Source: Hyphomicrobiales bacterium (GTDB taxonomy: Bacteria > Pseudomonadota > Alphaproteobacteria > Rhizobiales > Rhizobiaceae). Taken from it: a stretch of 64,000 bases of DNA. The notes under the pieces were generated by a model that was not told where the DNA came from, did not search any database, and worked only from the letters and a program-made list of their open reading frames with translations. Below, piece by piece: positions 18,243-26,801 of this stretch; position 1 is the stretch's first letter, and each line of letters opens with the position of its first letter. A program made the position numbers and the translations under genes. Where the stretch lies: assembly GCA_900472605.1 (NCBI GenBank), contig UCJD01000049.1:1-64000 (forward strand). Reading direction: 5' to 3'.

Positions 18243-19234
18243 GCGGCCGTCCTCCGCCGTCGCTCGATCAAGCCCACGATGCCGGCAAGAGCATACCAGG
18301 CGCCGAGGAGCGCCATGGCCGCCGCCAGCGGCCAGTGAAACAGCTCGATCCGGGGCCGCCAGGAGAGCTCCTTCTGATCTTCGGGGGTGATCGCGTCGAG
18401 CACGTCATAGATCGCCGCGAGTTCCTCCTGGCTGCCGCCGAAGAAGTAGCGGCCACCGGTATCGGAGGCGATCTTCTGCAACGTCGCGACATCGAGCTTG
18501 TCTTCACCGGTGGCGGCGGGGTCGCCGATGCCGACAGTGTGGACGACGATCGCCTTGTCCTTGGCGATTTCCGCTGCCTTCAGCGGTGGCATCCTGCTTG
18601 CCGTGTCGTTGCCGTCGGTCAGGACGATCATCACCTTCTCGGGAACGGACGTCTTTTCGAACATGCGGAGCGCAAGGCCAAGCGTATCGCCGAGCGAGGT
18701 TCTGGGCCCGGCGATGCCGGGCAACAGGTTGTCGATCATCGAGCGGACCAGCGCGTGATCCATGGTGAATGGCGCCAGAGGGTAGGGGGCGTCGCCGAAG
18801 GCGATCAGGCCGATCCTGTCGCCCGCACGCCTGGCTACAAAATCGGAGACCACGCTTCGCACCGCATCGACGCGTGCCTGCGTCGCCCCATCGGGCGTGC
18901 GGAAATCCTTCGTCTCCATGGATTGCGAGAGATCGAGCGCGAGCAGGATATCGCGCTGCGGTTCATGCTTCTCGATCGGCGGCTCGACGAATTGCGGGCG
19001 TGCGAGCGCCAGCACGATCAGGACCCAGGCCAGCGCCTCGACCACGGCTTGCGGCCACGAGCGGCGCGCGATCACCGACCCCTCGGTCGGATCGATGCCA
19101 GCGGCTTGCGCCACCTGATCGAAGAAGGGCAGGCGGATCGAGGCGGAAACTTCGCGGCGTGGCGGCAGCAGCCACCAGACGAGAAGCGGCAGCGGGAGAA
19201 GGATCAGCAGCCAGGGCAGGTCAAGGCGATACAT
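18239..19234 (-). CDS. BatA-like membrane vWA protein
   Basis: A 331-residue protein: an N-terminal helix (LPWLLILLPLPLLVWWLLPP), a second near residue 60, a vWA domain with MIDAS motif LLALDLSQSMETKD and the later VLTDGNDT, and a C-terminal helix (WPLAAAMALLGAWYALAGIVG). It should sit in the inner membrane with the vWA domain on the periplasmic or cytoplasmic face according to topology, forming a complex with BatB and MoxR. Its stop overlaps BatBC; its start overlaps the DUF4381 gene by 14 bases. Confidence 0.87.
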   Translation of the reverse strand: MYRLDLPWLLILLPLPLLVWWLLPPRREVSASIRLPFFDQVAQAAGIDPTEGSVIARRSWPQAVVEALAWVLIVLALARPQFVEPPIEKHEPQRDILLALDLSQSMETKDFRTPDGATQARVDAVRSVVSDFVARRAGDRIGLIAFGDAPYPLAPFTMDHALVRSMIDNLLPGIAGPRTSLGDTLGLALRMFEKTSVPEKVMIVLTDGNDTASRMPPLKAAEIAKDKAIVVHTVGIGDPAATGEDKLDVATLQKIASDTGGRYFFGGSQEELAAIYDVLDAITPEDQKELSWRPRIELFHWPLAAAMALLGAWYALAGIVGLIERRRRTAA

Positions 19235-19763
19235 GATGCCTCTCGATCCACCGCCGCGCGGCCGCGATCATCTCATCTCCGCTGTTCAACGCGAGTGTGT
19301 CGAGGGTTCGCCTGTCGCGATATTCACTGTCGGCCAGCAGGGCCTCGAGCGCCCGATCCGCCTCGTCCTTGGATGCGTGCTCGACAAAGGCGGCCCAAGG
19401 CCTGCCCGTCATCGAGGCGACGTCGGCGCGAGGCCAGGCCGCCAGCGCGGTGCGCTTGATCAACTCGGCAAGCGTACGCAAGGCTTCGGTTCGAGACGAT
19501 GGCGCGTGCATGTTTTCTTGAACGGCATTCAGCAGGCGCAGTGCTTCGCGGCGATAGGCATTGCGGCGATAGTTGCGCAAGGCGACGGCGATCCAGGCGA
19601 TGAGGGCGCAGGCGAGGATGCCGGCAACGGCGACCCAACCCCAGGTCTGCGGGAACCAGGATATGGGCGCTGGGTCGACGATGTCGTGCAGGCTGCGCAG
19701 CGCGGATTCAGTCGCGGGATCGAGCTTCGGGGCCGGGTCCATCAGCGCCTCCGTTGCCGCCAC
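19221..19763 (-). CDS. DUF4381 membrane protein of the MoxR/Bat cluster
   Basis: A 180-residue protein with the DUF4381 layout: N-terminal LHDIVDPAPISWFPQTWGWV, one transmembrane helix (about residues 46-67) and a cytoplasmic helical C-terminus with RREALRLLNAVQE. The position between DUF58 and BatA genes is the standard one for this family. It is thought to be an adaptor in the membrane complex, without known activity. Overlaps its neighbours on both sides (22 bases with DUF58). Confidence 0.82.
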   Translation of the reverse strand: MAATEALMDPAPKLDPATESALRSLHDIVDPAPISWFPQTWGWVAVAGILACALIAWIAVALRNYRRNAYRREALRLLNAVQENMHAPSSRTEALRTLAELIKRTALAAWPRADVASMTGRPWAAFVEHASKDEADRALEALLADSEYRDRRTLDTLALNSGDEMIAAARRWIERHHVSP

Positions 19764-20692
19764 GCCGATTGCTCCAGCAAGCGGCGGAGCTGTGGGGCGG
19801 TTTCTTCAGCAGCCGAGACCGGCAGCATGGGCAGGCCTAGCTCCAGCTGCCAGGCGCGCAACTCCCGTCCGCGCTCCCGTGCGAAGCTGTCGATCGCACC
19901 GCGAACAGAGCGTTCACCGAAGGAAAGCTCCGCCTGCAGGTCGCCACCGCTGACGACAATCTCGCCCGATTTCGGAAGCTCCAGCAGAAAGGGATCGTAG
20001 ATGAGCAGGCAGATGACATCGTTGTTGGCGGAGAGCCGCAACAACGTGTCGCGGGTGATGGCATCGTGGCCGTTCAGGTCGCTGGCGAGAATGATGAGGT
20101 TGTCATGGTGCGCGATGTTTTCGGCGCGCTGCAAGACATCGTTGAGAGCCTCCGGCGAAGGCCTTGTGGCGTAGGTGGCGCAAAGGGCCTCGTTCTTTCT
20201 CGATATCCTGTCGGCAAGCGCGATCACGGCGTTGCGGCTGCGGTGCGGCTTGATCTCGTCAATCCCATCGTCGCCGAAGACGAAACCGCCGATGCGATCG
20301 CCGGAGCCCAGGATACGCCAGGCACAGAGCATGGCGGCTTCCGCTGCCGCGACCGATTTCATGGCGCGGCGGCTGCCGAAGAACATGTTGATGCGCTGGT
20401 CGACAAGAAGCAGAGCCGGTCGTTCCTTCTCCTCGCCATAGATCCGCACCACCGGCTTGCCGGTTCGCGCCGTGACGCGCCAGTCGATGGAACGGATGTC
20501 GTCGCCGGGGAGATAGTCGCGCAGTTCCTCGAAGATCAGGCCGCGACCGCGCATCGACGATTGCATGCGCCCGGCAAGCTGTTGATGGCTGGCGGTTTTC
20601 TGCACGAACGAGAGATCGCGGGCACGGGCTTCGAGCGCGACCAGCTGCTCCGTCGTCGCATGGATGCCATCGCTTGTCGTGCCCGGTTTCAT
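19742..20692 (-). CDS. DUF58-domain protein
   Basis: A 316-residue soluble protein containing the DUF58 hallmark GLIFEELRDYLPGDDIRSID followed by WRVTARTGKPVVRIYGEEKERPALLLVDQ. DUF58 resembles a degenerate vWA domain and is almost always adjacent to a MoxR ATPase, as here. It has no signal peptide. The start overlaps the MoxR stop by four bases (20689-20692). Confidence 0.88.
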   Translation of the reverse strand: MKPGTTSDGIHATTEQLVALEARARDLSFVQKTASHQQLAGRMQSSMRGRGLIFEELRDYLPGDDIRSIDWRVTARTGKPVVRIYGEEKERPALLLVDQRINMFFGSRRAMKSVAAAEAAMLCAWRILGSGDRIGGFVFGDDGIDEIKPHRSRNAVIALADRISRKNEALCATYATRPSPEALNDVLQRAENIAHHDNLIILASDLNGHDAITRDTLLRLSANNDVICLLIYDPFLLELPKSGEIVVSGGDLQAELSFGERSVRGAIDSFARERGRELRAWQLELGLPMLPVSAAEETAPQLRRLLEQSAWRQRRR

Positions 20693-21666
20693 GAAACGGC
20701 CACCAGTGAGATGATCCGATCGATCACCTGATCGGCGCTCGTGCTCGATGCATGTGCGTCGTAGGAGAGGATGAGCCGGTGGCGGAAGACGTCATGAACC
20801 ACGGCTTTGACGTCATCGGGCGTGACATAGTCGCGGCCCTTGAGCCAGGCATAGGCGCGCGAGACCTTGTCGATGCCGATCGCCCCTCGCGGGCTGACGC
20901 CGACCTGCAGCAGCCTGGCGAGATCCTTGTCATAGCGATCAGGATAGCGCGTGGCGAAGACGAGTGCGACGATGTATTTTTCGACCGGTTCGGACACGGT
21001 GACGGCGCCGATTTCCTTGCGGGCATCGAAGACGGCCTGCGGATCGAGCCTCTCCTGGGGTGTGGGCGAAGCGATCCCGTCTACCGCGTTTTCCTCATCC
21101 CGGTTGAGGCGCATGATCGCGGCCTCGGACGTCTCGTCGGGATAGCCCACCTCGACATGCATCAGGAAGCGGTCGAGCTGGGCTTCAGGAAGCGGGTAGG
21201 TGCCTTCCTGTTCGATCGGGTTCTGGGTCGCCATCACCATGAAGAGTTCGGGAAGGGGATAGCTCTTGCCGCCCACCGTGACCTGCCGCTCCTCCATTGC
21301 TTCCAGCAGCGCCGATTGCACCTTGGCCGGCGCGCGGTTGATCTCGTCGGCAAGGATCAGGTTGGCGAAGATCGGGCCCTGCTGAAACGTGAACGCGCCC
21401 TTTCCGGCGTCCGAGACATAGATTTCCGATCCGGTGATATCGGCGGGCAGCAGATCAGGCGTAAACTGCACGCGCGATAGCTCGGCTTGAAGATTTTTTG
21501 CCAGGCTCTTGATCGCGCGTGTCTTTGCCAGGCCCGGCAGGCCCTCGACAAGCAGATGGCCGTTGGCCAGAAGGCCGAGCAGCAGCCGTTCCACCATGGC
21601 GTCCTGGCCGATGATGGATTGGCCGATGCGCTGGCCAAGCGCAAGGATATCGTCACGTGCCGTCAT
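20689..21666 (-). CDS. MoxR-family AAA+ ATPase
   Basis: A 325-residue AAA+ protein with the MoxR form of Walker A (VEGLPGLAKTRAIKSLA, about 37-53), Walker B and following motif (LILADEINRAPAKVQSALLEAM) and sensor 1 (VMATQNPIEQEGTYPLPEAQLDRF). MoxR proteins act as ATP-driven chaperones that help insert metals or cofactors or assemble protein complexes. It follows the sulfatase gene on the same strand after a 67-base gap with a strong hairpin, and starts the MoxR-to-BatD cluster. Confidence 0.93.
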   Translation of the reverse strand: MTARDDILALGQRIGQSIIGQDAMVERLLLGLLANGHLLVEGLPGLAKTRAIKSLAKNLQAELSRVQFTPDLLPADITGSEIYVSDAGKGAFTFQQGPIFANLILADEINRAPAKVQSALLEAMEERQVTVGGKSYPLPELFMVMATQNPIEQEGTYPLPEAQLDRFLMHVEVGYPDETSEAAIMRLNRDEENAVDGIASPTPQERLDPQAVFDARKEIGAVTVSEPVEKYIVALVFATRYPDRYDKDLARLLQVGVSPRGAIGIDKVSRAYAWLKGRDYVTPDDVKAVVHDVFRHRLILSYDAHASSTSADQVIDRIISLVAVS

Positions 21667-21689
21667 TTGCGCTCCGCGATTGAATGGAC

Positions 21690-21717
21690 GCCAGCCACGA
21701 TCCCGATCGTGGCTGGC
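21690..21717 (-). terminator. Strong hairpin between sulfatase and moxR genes (attenuator candidate)
   Basis: GCCAGCCACGATC at 21690-21702 is the exact reverse complement of 21705-21717, allowing a 12-13 bp stem with a 2-4 base loop. On the minus strand no T-run follows, so it is more likely a partial terminator or an mRNA-stabilising element leaving the sulfatase more abundant than the downstream Bat proteins. Confidence 0.6.
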
Positions 21718-21733
21718 CTTTTCCTTCGTAAGG

Positions 21734-23368
21734 TTACTTCGCTCCTGCGGGTGTCTGGTCCAGCGAACGCATCAGCGCCTCGATCATCTGGTCGACGCTG
21801 AAGCTCGCCACGCGCTGGCTTGGCGGATATTCGCGGAAGGTCTGCAGGAAGGGCGCCACGCGCCAGACGCCGTATTGCAAGATGTAGGCGTTCTTGGCGT
21901 ACCAGTCGTAATACTGATCGGAGACGATGTCGGCCCGCTCGTAGGGGTCCATGCGAAGGTTGAAGAATTTCGGCGCTCTCAGGCAGGTGAAGGGATTGGC
22001 CCAGACCTGCAAGCCGCCGGGTTCTCGCTGTTCGCAGAAGACCAGCTTCCAGTCATTGTAGCGATAGGCGACGAGATTGCCGTCATCGTCGAAATAATAG
22101 AAATCGGATCGCGCCGACTTGTCGTCCTTGCCGGTCAGGTAGGCCAGCTGGTTGTAGCCGTCGAGATGGACCTTGAACTGGTTTCCGCCAATCGTCGTGC
22201 CCTTGGCGAGCTTGTCCTTGATATCCGCGTCGCCTGCCGCCGCGAGCAGGGTCGGGAACCAGTCGAGACCGGATACCATCTGGTTGGAGACTTCGCCGGC
22301 CTTGACGTGGCCCGGCCAGCGAATGAGCGCCGGCACGCGGAAGGCGCCCTCCCAGTTGGTGTCCTTTTCGCTGCGGAACGGCGTCGTCGCGGCGTCCGGC
22401 CAGGACCACTGGTTCGGCCCATTGTCGGTGGTGTAGACGACGATCGTGTTGTCGGCGATCTTCAGATCATCGAGCGCTTTCAAGAGCTTGCCAACGTCAC
22501 CGTCGTGCTCGATCATGCCGTCGGCATAATCGTTGCCCTTCATGCCGCTCTGGCCCTTCATGCTGTCGCGCACATGGGTGAAGGCGTGCATGCGCGTCGT
22601 GTTCATCCAGGTGAAGAACGGCTTGCCGGCCTTGGCCTGGCGGTTGATGAAATCGACGGCGGCATCGGTCGTCTCGTCATCGATGGTTTCCATGCGCTTG
22701 GCATTCAGCGCACCGGTGTCCTCGATCTTGCCGTCAGCCGACGCCTTAAGCACGCCGCGCGGCGAGTTGGTGCGGACGAATTCCTCGTCGTCTGAAGGAT
22801 AGTAGGGCCGCTCCGGCTCTTCCTCTGCATTCAAGTGGTAGAGGTTGCCGTAGAATTCGTCGAAGCCATGCTTGGTCGGCAGGAATTCGTCGCGGTCACC
22901 CAGGTGGTTCTTGCCGAATTGTCCGGTGGCGTAGCCAAGCGGCTTGAGGGCCTGGGCGATCGTGATGTCGCGCGCCTGCAGGCCGACGGTGGCGCCGGGA
23001 ATGCCAACCTTGCAGAGTCCGGTCCGAAGGCACACCTGGCCGGTGATGAAGGTCGAGCGACCAGCGGTGCAGGAGTTCTCCGCGTAATAGTCGGTGAACA
23101 TCAGGCCTTCCTTGGCGATGCGATCGATGTTCGGCGTCTTGTAGCCGAGCACGCCGAAGGAATAGGCGCTGATATTGGTCTGGCCGACGTCGTCGCCGAA
23201 GATGACCAGGATATTGGGCTTGGATGTGTCTTGTGTAGCCGCAGAATCCGCGGCGGGCGCGGGCGTTGCTTGCTGGGCTCTGGCCGGAGAGAGGAATGTG
23301 GTCGATGTCAGCGCCATCGCGACCGCGACCGTTGCCGAGAACAGCTTCTTTGGGAGGAAGTTTGTCAT
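21734..23368 (-). CDS. Secreted Cys-type sulfatase (arylsulfatase family)
   Basis: A 544-residue protein with a signal peptide cleaved after SPARA (about residue 31). Alkaline-phosphatase-superfamily residues are present: metal ligands D59-D60 (VIFGDDVG), the modification site C100-T-A-G-R104-S (Cys to be converted to formylglycine), K153/H155 in FGKNHLGD, and D315-N316 in YTTDNGPNQ. CxAxR is the less common variant of the CxPxR signature. It should hydrolyse a sulfate ester in the periplasm. It heads the minus-strand series ending with the FGE gene, and regulon element D lies 126 bases upstream. Confidence 0.92.
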   Translation of the reverse strand: MTNFLPKKLFSATVAVAMALTSTTFLSPARAQQATPAPAADSAATQDTSKPNILVIFGDDVGQTNISAYSFGVLGYKTPNIDRIAKEGLMFTDYYAENSCTAGRSTFITGQVCLRTGLCKVGIPGATVGLQARDITIAQALKPLGYATGQFGKNHLGDRDEFLPTKHGFDEFYGNLYHLNAEEEPERPYYPSDDEEFVRTNSPRGVLKASADGKIEDTGALNAKRMETIDDETTDAAVDFINRQAKAGKPFFTWMNTTRMHAFTHVRDSMKGQSGMKGNDYADGMIEHDGDVGKLLKALDDLKIADNTIVVYTTDNGPNQWSWPDAATTPFRSEKDTNWEGAFRVPALIRWPGHVKAGEVSNQMVSGLDWFPTLLAAAGDADIKDKLAKGTTIGGNQFKVHLDGYNQLAYLTGKDDKSARSDFYYFDDDGNLVAYRYNDWKLVFCEQREPGGLQVWANPFTCLRAPKFFNLRMDPYERADIVSDQYYDWYAKNAYILQYGVWRVAPFLQTFREYPPSQRVASFSVDQMIEALMRSLDQTPAGAK

Positions 23369-23714
23369 GACGGCCTCCCCACGGATGGATCGTTCAACAT
23401 TGCGGTCTCCCTTGTGCCGGGCGGCCGGTGCCGCCGGATCTCGATCGTCGTCAGCCGACGCGTGGGGAGCCTTTCGCTTTATGCGGGCGCGGGTAAGTAC
23501 GTAACAGTAAATGGCGGTGTAACGGGCGCGTAAACGGCAGGCCGCGTGGGCGGCATTTTACGCCAATGCCGAAGCCCGGGGGCTGAGTTTCACGATATGC
23601 ATCCCGGATGCAACACAGCCTCGGGACAGCTTAGGCAGCTAAGGCAAGCGCAGCTACGATGCCCGTTTTAGTCGTCGAATGCGCGCAATTGCCGTCTAAC
23701 AAGCTGGTGTCTAA
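23369..23714. other. Divergent intergenic region (346 bases) with regulon element D
   Basis: Between the divergent sulfatase and the gene at 23715. It holds regulon element D (23495-23523), an upstream GCCCACG-type block and further TTAC units on the minus strand spaced 11-12 bp, and a short palindrome CTTAGGCAGCTAAG around 23630-23643. I see no open frame of interest. Confidence 0.6.
23495..23523 (-). promoter_or_regulatory. Regulon element copy D (upstream of the sulfatase)
   Basis: On the minus strand: GTTAC, seven bases, then TTTACTGTTACGTACTT, two differences from the consensus TTTACCGTTGCGTACTT. It is followed after 126 bases by the sulfatase ATG. More TTAC units lie upstream at 11-12 bp steps, suggesting tandem binding. 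Confidence 0.7.
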
Positions 23715-24575
23715 ATGGACAGATTACTTTTCTCGATCATCGCCGATGGCAGCTCGGAAACGCTTGAACGCCAGATTTCGGCAATCAATCGTTTCGCGCC
23801 GGGTTCTGTTGTCTGCATCCATCATCCAAAGGATGCGATGTCTTCGCAAGTGGAGCTCCTCGATCGCAGCGGCGCCGACAATGTCTTGATCAATCCCAAT
23901 TCCTATGTGATCCGACCGCAGGAAGGCGTCTTGCACGCCCATGTCGGTAATTTTCAACATGCCGTTGCCCAGTCCGTCGAGTTCGACAAGATCGTGCTTT
24001 TTTCTGCGCAGGAACTGCTCATAAAGCCAGGATTGGGCGAGTACACAAAGCGGTTCACAATCGGTGCGCAAACCGAGCTATACGAAAATATCGAGACGGC
24101 GAACAATTGGGCCGGGTTTCGGCCGGAGGTCTTGAATTTCCCCGGCGTCAAACGCGTCCTCTCGCTTCTCGGGCTTCCTCTTTTTGCCGCCGGGCAGGCG
24201 GAAGGGCAGTTCTTCAGCCGTGATGTCTTCGCCCATTTGGAGCGCGTCTTCACGGAAGCGTTTCCGATGGAGCCTTGCGGATTTCCAACCGAGCAGATCG
24301 TGCCTGCAACGCTTGCCATGCGCCACGGTTTTGCCGGCATGAATATTTCCCTGCCGATCACCTTCACGGCGGGCAACGCCCAGCTGGAGGTTTCCGAAGG
24401 GGTTCTTCATCAGCTCAAGAGAGGCGATGGCGCGCTCCACGCACGCGCAAGGCCAGGTGCGCTGCGGCCGGCTCATCTCGGCGCATGCGTGCTGAAGAAT
24501 GTATACGCCGTCAGTTTGCCGGCCGACCGATATGAAACCTGGAGCAAGGTCATGGGGCCGCTGGAAAACAGCTGA
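23715..24575 (+). CDS. Unrecognised protein, glycosyltransferase-like, paralogue 1
   Basis: A 286-residue soluble protein, no signal peptide. Its beginning (MDRLLFSIIADGSSETLERQ ... SVVCIHHP) has the strand-helix-strand form of nucleotide-sugar transferases, and the sequence faintly recalls the core-2/I-branching (GT14) type, but I see no definite motif. It shares a set of blocks with the next gene: NVLINPNSY, HAHVGNF, FDKIVLFSAQELLIKPGLGEY, AAGQAEGQFF and FPMEPCGFPTEQIVP. Start at 23715 has no strong ribosome-binding site. Function unknown. Confidence 0.65.
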   Translation: MDRLLFSIIADGSSETLERQISAINRFAPGSVVCIHHPKDAMSSQVELLDRSGADNVLINPNSYVIRPQEGVLHAHVGNFQHAVAQSVEFDKIVLFSAQELLIKPGLGEYTKRFTIGAQTELYENIETANNWAGFRPEVLNFPGVKRVLSLLGLPLFAAGQAEGQFFSRDVFAHLERVFTEAFPMEPCGFPTEQIVPATLAMRHGFAGMNISLPITFTAGNAQLEVSEGVLHQLKRGDGALHARARPGALRPAHLGACVLKNVYAVSLPADRYETWSKVMGPLENS

Positions 24576-24627
24576 GCCGCCCCTCGTTTCATTCCACGCC
24601 GTCAATTCTCCAAGCCTGGGCCTGTTC

Positions 24628-25476
24628 ATGACAAATGTTCTATTTTCTTTGCCAGTGCACGAAATGCCCGCCATCGTGCGGGACCAGATCGAAAACATAA
24701 ATTACTTCTGCCCCAATTCCACGATCGCCATCCACATATCGGCGGGTGCGTCTGCGCTGGAAGACGAATTTCGGCGGCAGTGCGATTTTCCGAATGTCCT
24801 GATCAATCCGAGCTCCTACGAGACGAGATGGAATGAAGGCATCTTCCATACCCACGTCAGCAACTATCTCTATGCGCTTGAGCGCGGCGTGGCCTTCGAT
24901 CGCATCGTTCTGCTATCCTCCAACGAGCTTCTCGTAAAACCCGGCCTTGCGGAATACATGTCGAAGTTCGCCATGGGTAGCCATGTGCAGGTCTACGACC
25001 TTGCTGCCGATTGGGGAGGGTTTCGCACCGATGTGGCGAGCGACCGGTCCGTGCGCAAATTCGTCGCCAGCCTCGGGCTGACATCCTACTTCGCGGGGCA
25101 GGCGGAGGGGCAGTTCTTCAATGAGCGCATCTTCGCCCGCATCGTTCGGCTGTTCGTCGAGAATTTTCCGATGGCGCCTTGCGGGTTCAACAGCGAAGAG
25201 GTGATCCCGCCCACCGTCGCGGCCAGCCTTTCCATGGCAGGGGTCAGCTACGCGCATCCGATCACCTTCTGCGACTACTCGACGGCGATCAGGATGACGC
25301 CGGAGTTGATCGACCAGATCCGATCGGGAAAAGGTACGGTCTACGCGCAGCGCGTACCGAGATCGATGCGCTCGCCGCATATCGGCGTCTCGACCTTCGA
25401 GGGGATCTTCAGCGTCAAGCGCGTGCCGCGCGAGGACTGTGAGTTGCGGCGCTATGTGCGCGGGTTGATGGTTTGA
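24628..25476 (+). CDS. Unrecognised protein, glycosyltransferase-like, paralogue 2
   Basis: A 282-residue paralogue of the preceding gene. Shared blocks appear in the same order: NVLINPSSY, HTHVSNY, FDRIVLLSSNELLVKPGLAEY, YFAGQAEGQFF and FPMAPCGFNSEEVIPPT. The conserved E-L-L-x-K-P-G-L-x-E-Y and G-Q-A-E-G-Q-F-F would be the places to look for an active site. I choose ATG 24628 (MTNVLFSLPVHE), which aligns with the start of paralogue 1; upstream in-frame codons back to 24499 overlap that gene. The 52-base gap suggests one transcript. Confidence 0.65.
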   Translation: MTNVLFSLPVHEMPAIVRDQIENINYFCPNSTIAIHISAGASALEDEFRRQCDFPNVLINPSSYETRWNEGIFHTHVSNYLYALERGVAFDRIVLLSSNELLVKPGLAEYMSKFAMGSHVQVYDLAADWGGFRTDVASDRSVRKFVASLGLTSYFAGQAEGQFFNERIFARIVRLFVENFPMAPCGFNSEEVIPPTVAASLSMAGVSYAHPITFCDYSTAIRMTPELIDQIRSGKGTVYAQRVPRSMRSPHIGVSTFEGIFSVKRVPREDCELRRYVRGLMV

Positions 25477-25836
25477 GGCGGTGGCGCACCAATCAGGATG
25501 AAAATGAAAACACATATGTTATTGAAATAGAAAAATAATTTTAAAAACCCTAGCAAAGAAGGCCGACGACGTAGTGTGCGAGTTATAGGGCTTACACAGA
25601 GACGCGGATCACAATGCGCGAGAGGAGGTATTCACCGGATTGGACTTGGAGCCCCAGAGCCCTTCACAATCAAACGTCGTGCCGCACTGCGCTGGCGGGT
25701 TTTACAGCGTCAGGACGGCATCAGACAACAAACGCCGCATATTTGCAGATCCATCAATAGCTAGCGATAACGGTCATCATCGCCAATGACAAATCGAAAC
25801 CGACGGGTCAGAACCCGCCGGCTTTTCCTCTGGAAA
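25477..25836. other. Intergenic region (360 bases) with an AT-rich patch
   Basis: A stretch from about 25495 to 25560 (GAAAATGAAAACACATATG..., AATAATTTTAAAAACCC) is strikingly AT-rich compared with everything around it. The rest is unremarkable. Short frames here lack a ribosome-binding site and look random. The composition change fits a junction of transferred DNA or a promoter region for a lost gene. Confidence 0.5.
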
Positions 25837-26100
25837 TTATCTTAGCTTGCCGCACCGGACCGATTGTACCGGTGGTATATAGCTGCCGCCTGAAGCCTCT
25901 TCCCGAGCAAGCTTTTTGGCTTCTCGCTCTTTGATCACCCCGCACGCGTCTTGAAGCCAGCCCGGCTGCATTGGGTCGGCGTCTTGAGGCGCTTGCTGTA
26001 CTTTATCAAGGAGGTCGCGATATTCTGAATCACTCATGTCAGCAGCAAATGCAGGTGCAGCGAGAAGGGCGACGGCACTTATGGCCAGCAGAAATTTCAT
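25837..26100 (-). CDS. Small secreted protein, unknown
   Basis: An 87-residue protein: signal peptide MKFLLAISAVALLAAPAFAA, then a short acidic/helical mature part with two Cys (QDACGVIKE and SVRCGK) that may form a disulfide bond. AGGA lies eight bases before the ATG at 26100. Not recognised. It is isolated next to the recombinase remnant. Confidence 0.65.
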   Translation of the reverse strand: MKFLLAISAVALLAAPAFAADMSDSEYRDLLDKVQQAPQDADPMQPGWLQDACGVIKEREAKKLAREEASGGSYIPPVQSVRCGKLR

Positions 26101-26293
26101 GGAATAGATCCTGGTCGTTGACAATACCCGGGATATACGGCGTGGGGTATTAGCGAACCTGCCGAGAAATGTTTCAATTGTTACCGTTTTGCGTGGTAGC
26201 GATGATCTCGGGTATCAGGGCGGATCCGGAAGCGGCAGGCTTGAAGGTGTCGGCTTATGGTGTTCTTTGGGGCTCCTCTAGACCCTTTTGATA

Positions 26294-26556
26294 CTCAAAG
26301 AAAACCGTCGCCAGCATGGTCTTTGAACCGATCTGCTCGGCGAACATAGGTTTCAACAGTCCGCGGATCCCGGTGTCTGGCCACTTCCATTATACGGTTG
26401 ATCGAGGCGCGGCTTTCGGCAGCCGATGTCACGAAGCCAGCGCGCAGCGAATGGCCAGACAGAGCTTACCCCATCTGTCTTGACCTGAGGATTTTCATCG
26501 TCGTTGGAATCGATGGTGATTGAATCGAGGGGGATTTTCCCGAGCCAGTGGGCCAC
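26294..26556 (-). pseudogene. Tyrosine recombinase (integrase) C-terminal remnant, frameshifted
   Basis: The minus strand encodes AHWLGKIPLDSITID... in one frame and then, after a frameshift near 26465, [20 protein letters not shown] followed by [20 protein letters not shown], ending at the stop at 26294. H-x-x-R (GHSLR), the later RH (second catalytic His region) and the Tyr nucleophile (ETYVRRA) are those of a phage-type integrase C-terminus. The N-terminal and core-binding parts are missing. It lies 250 bases from the 3' end of tRNA-Arg on the same strand, as expected for an element that once integrated there. Confidence 0.8.
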
Positions 26557-26801
26557 GGCGTGACCCGCCTCGTGGTGCGCGATGATTTTTTCTTACTTCT
26601 CATTCAACCCTCTGGAGCCACGTTTTCAGTTAATTTTGCCCAGGGCCCGCCGATGATCGGCGCGAACCACCGGGAGGAAAAAGTTGTGAGGTGTCCTGCA
26701 AGGTCCGACACATTCCGAAAGTTATTGGGGGGAAAAATGGAGGATGCGATTAAGTGCTAAGGTGAGTTATATAACAAATTCAGGCATTTAGTTGAGAATT
26801 A

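Noticed and set aside
25576-25764. Small plus-strand frame of 62 codons in the intergenic region
   Set aside because: No ribosome-binding site, Arg/Gln-rich random composition, no similarity I recognise.
26548-26760. Small plus-strand frame of 70 codons next to tRNA-Arg
   Set aside because: No Shine-Dalgarno sequence and no motif; partly overlaps the integrase remnant on the other strand.
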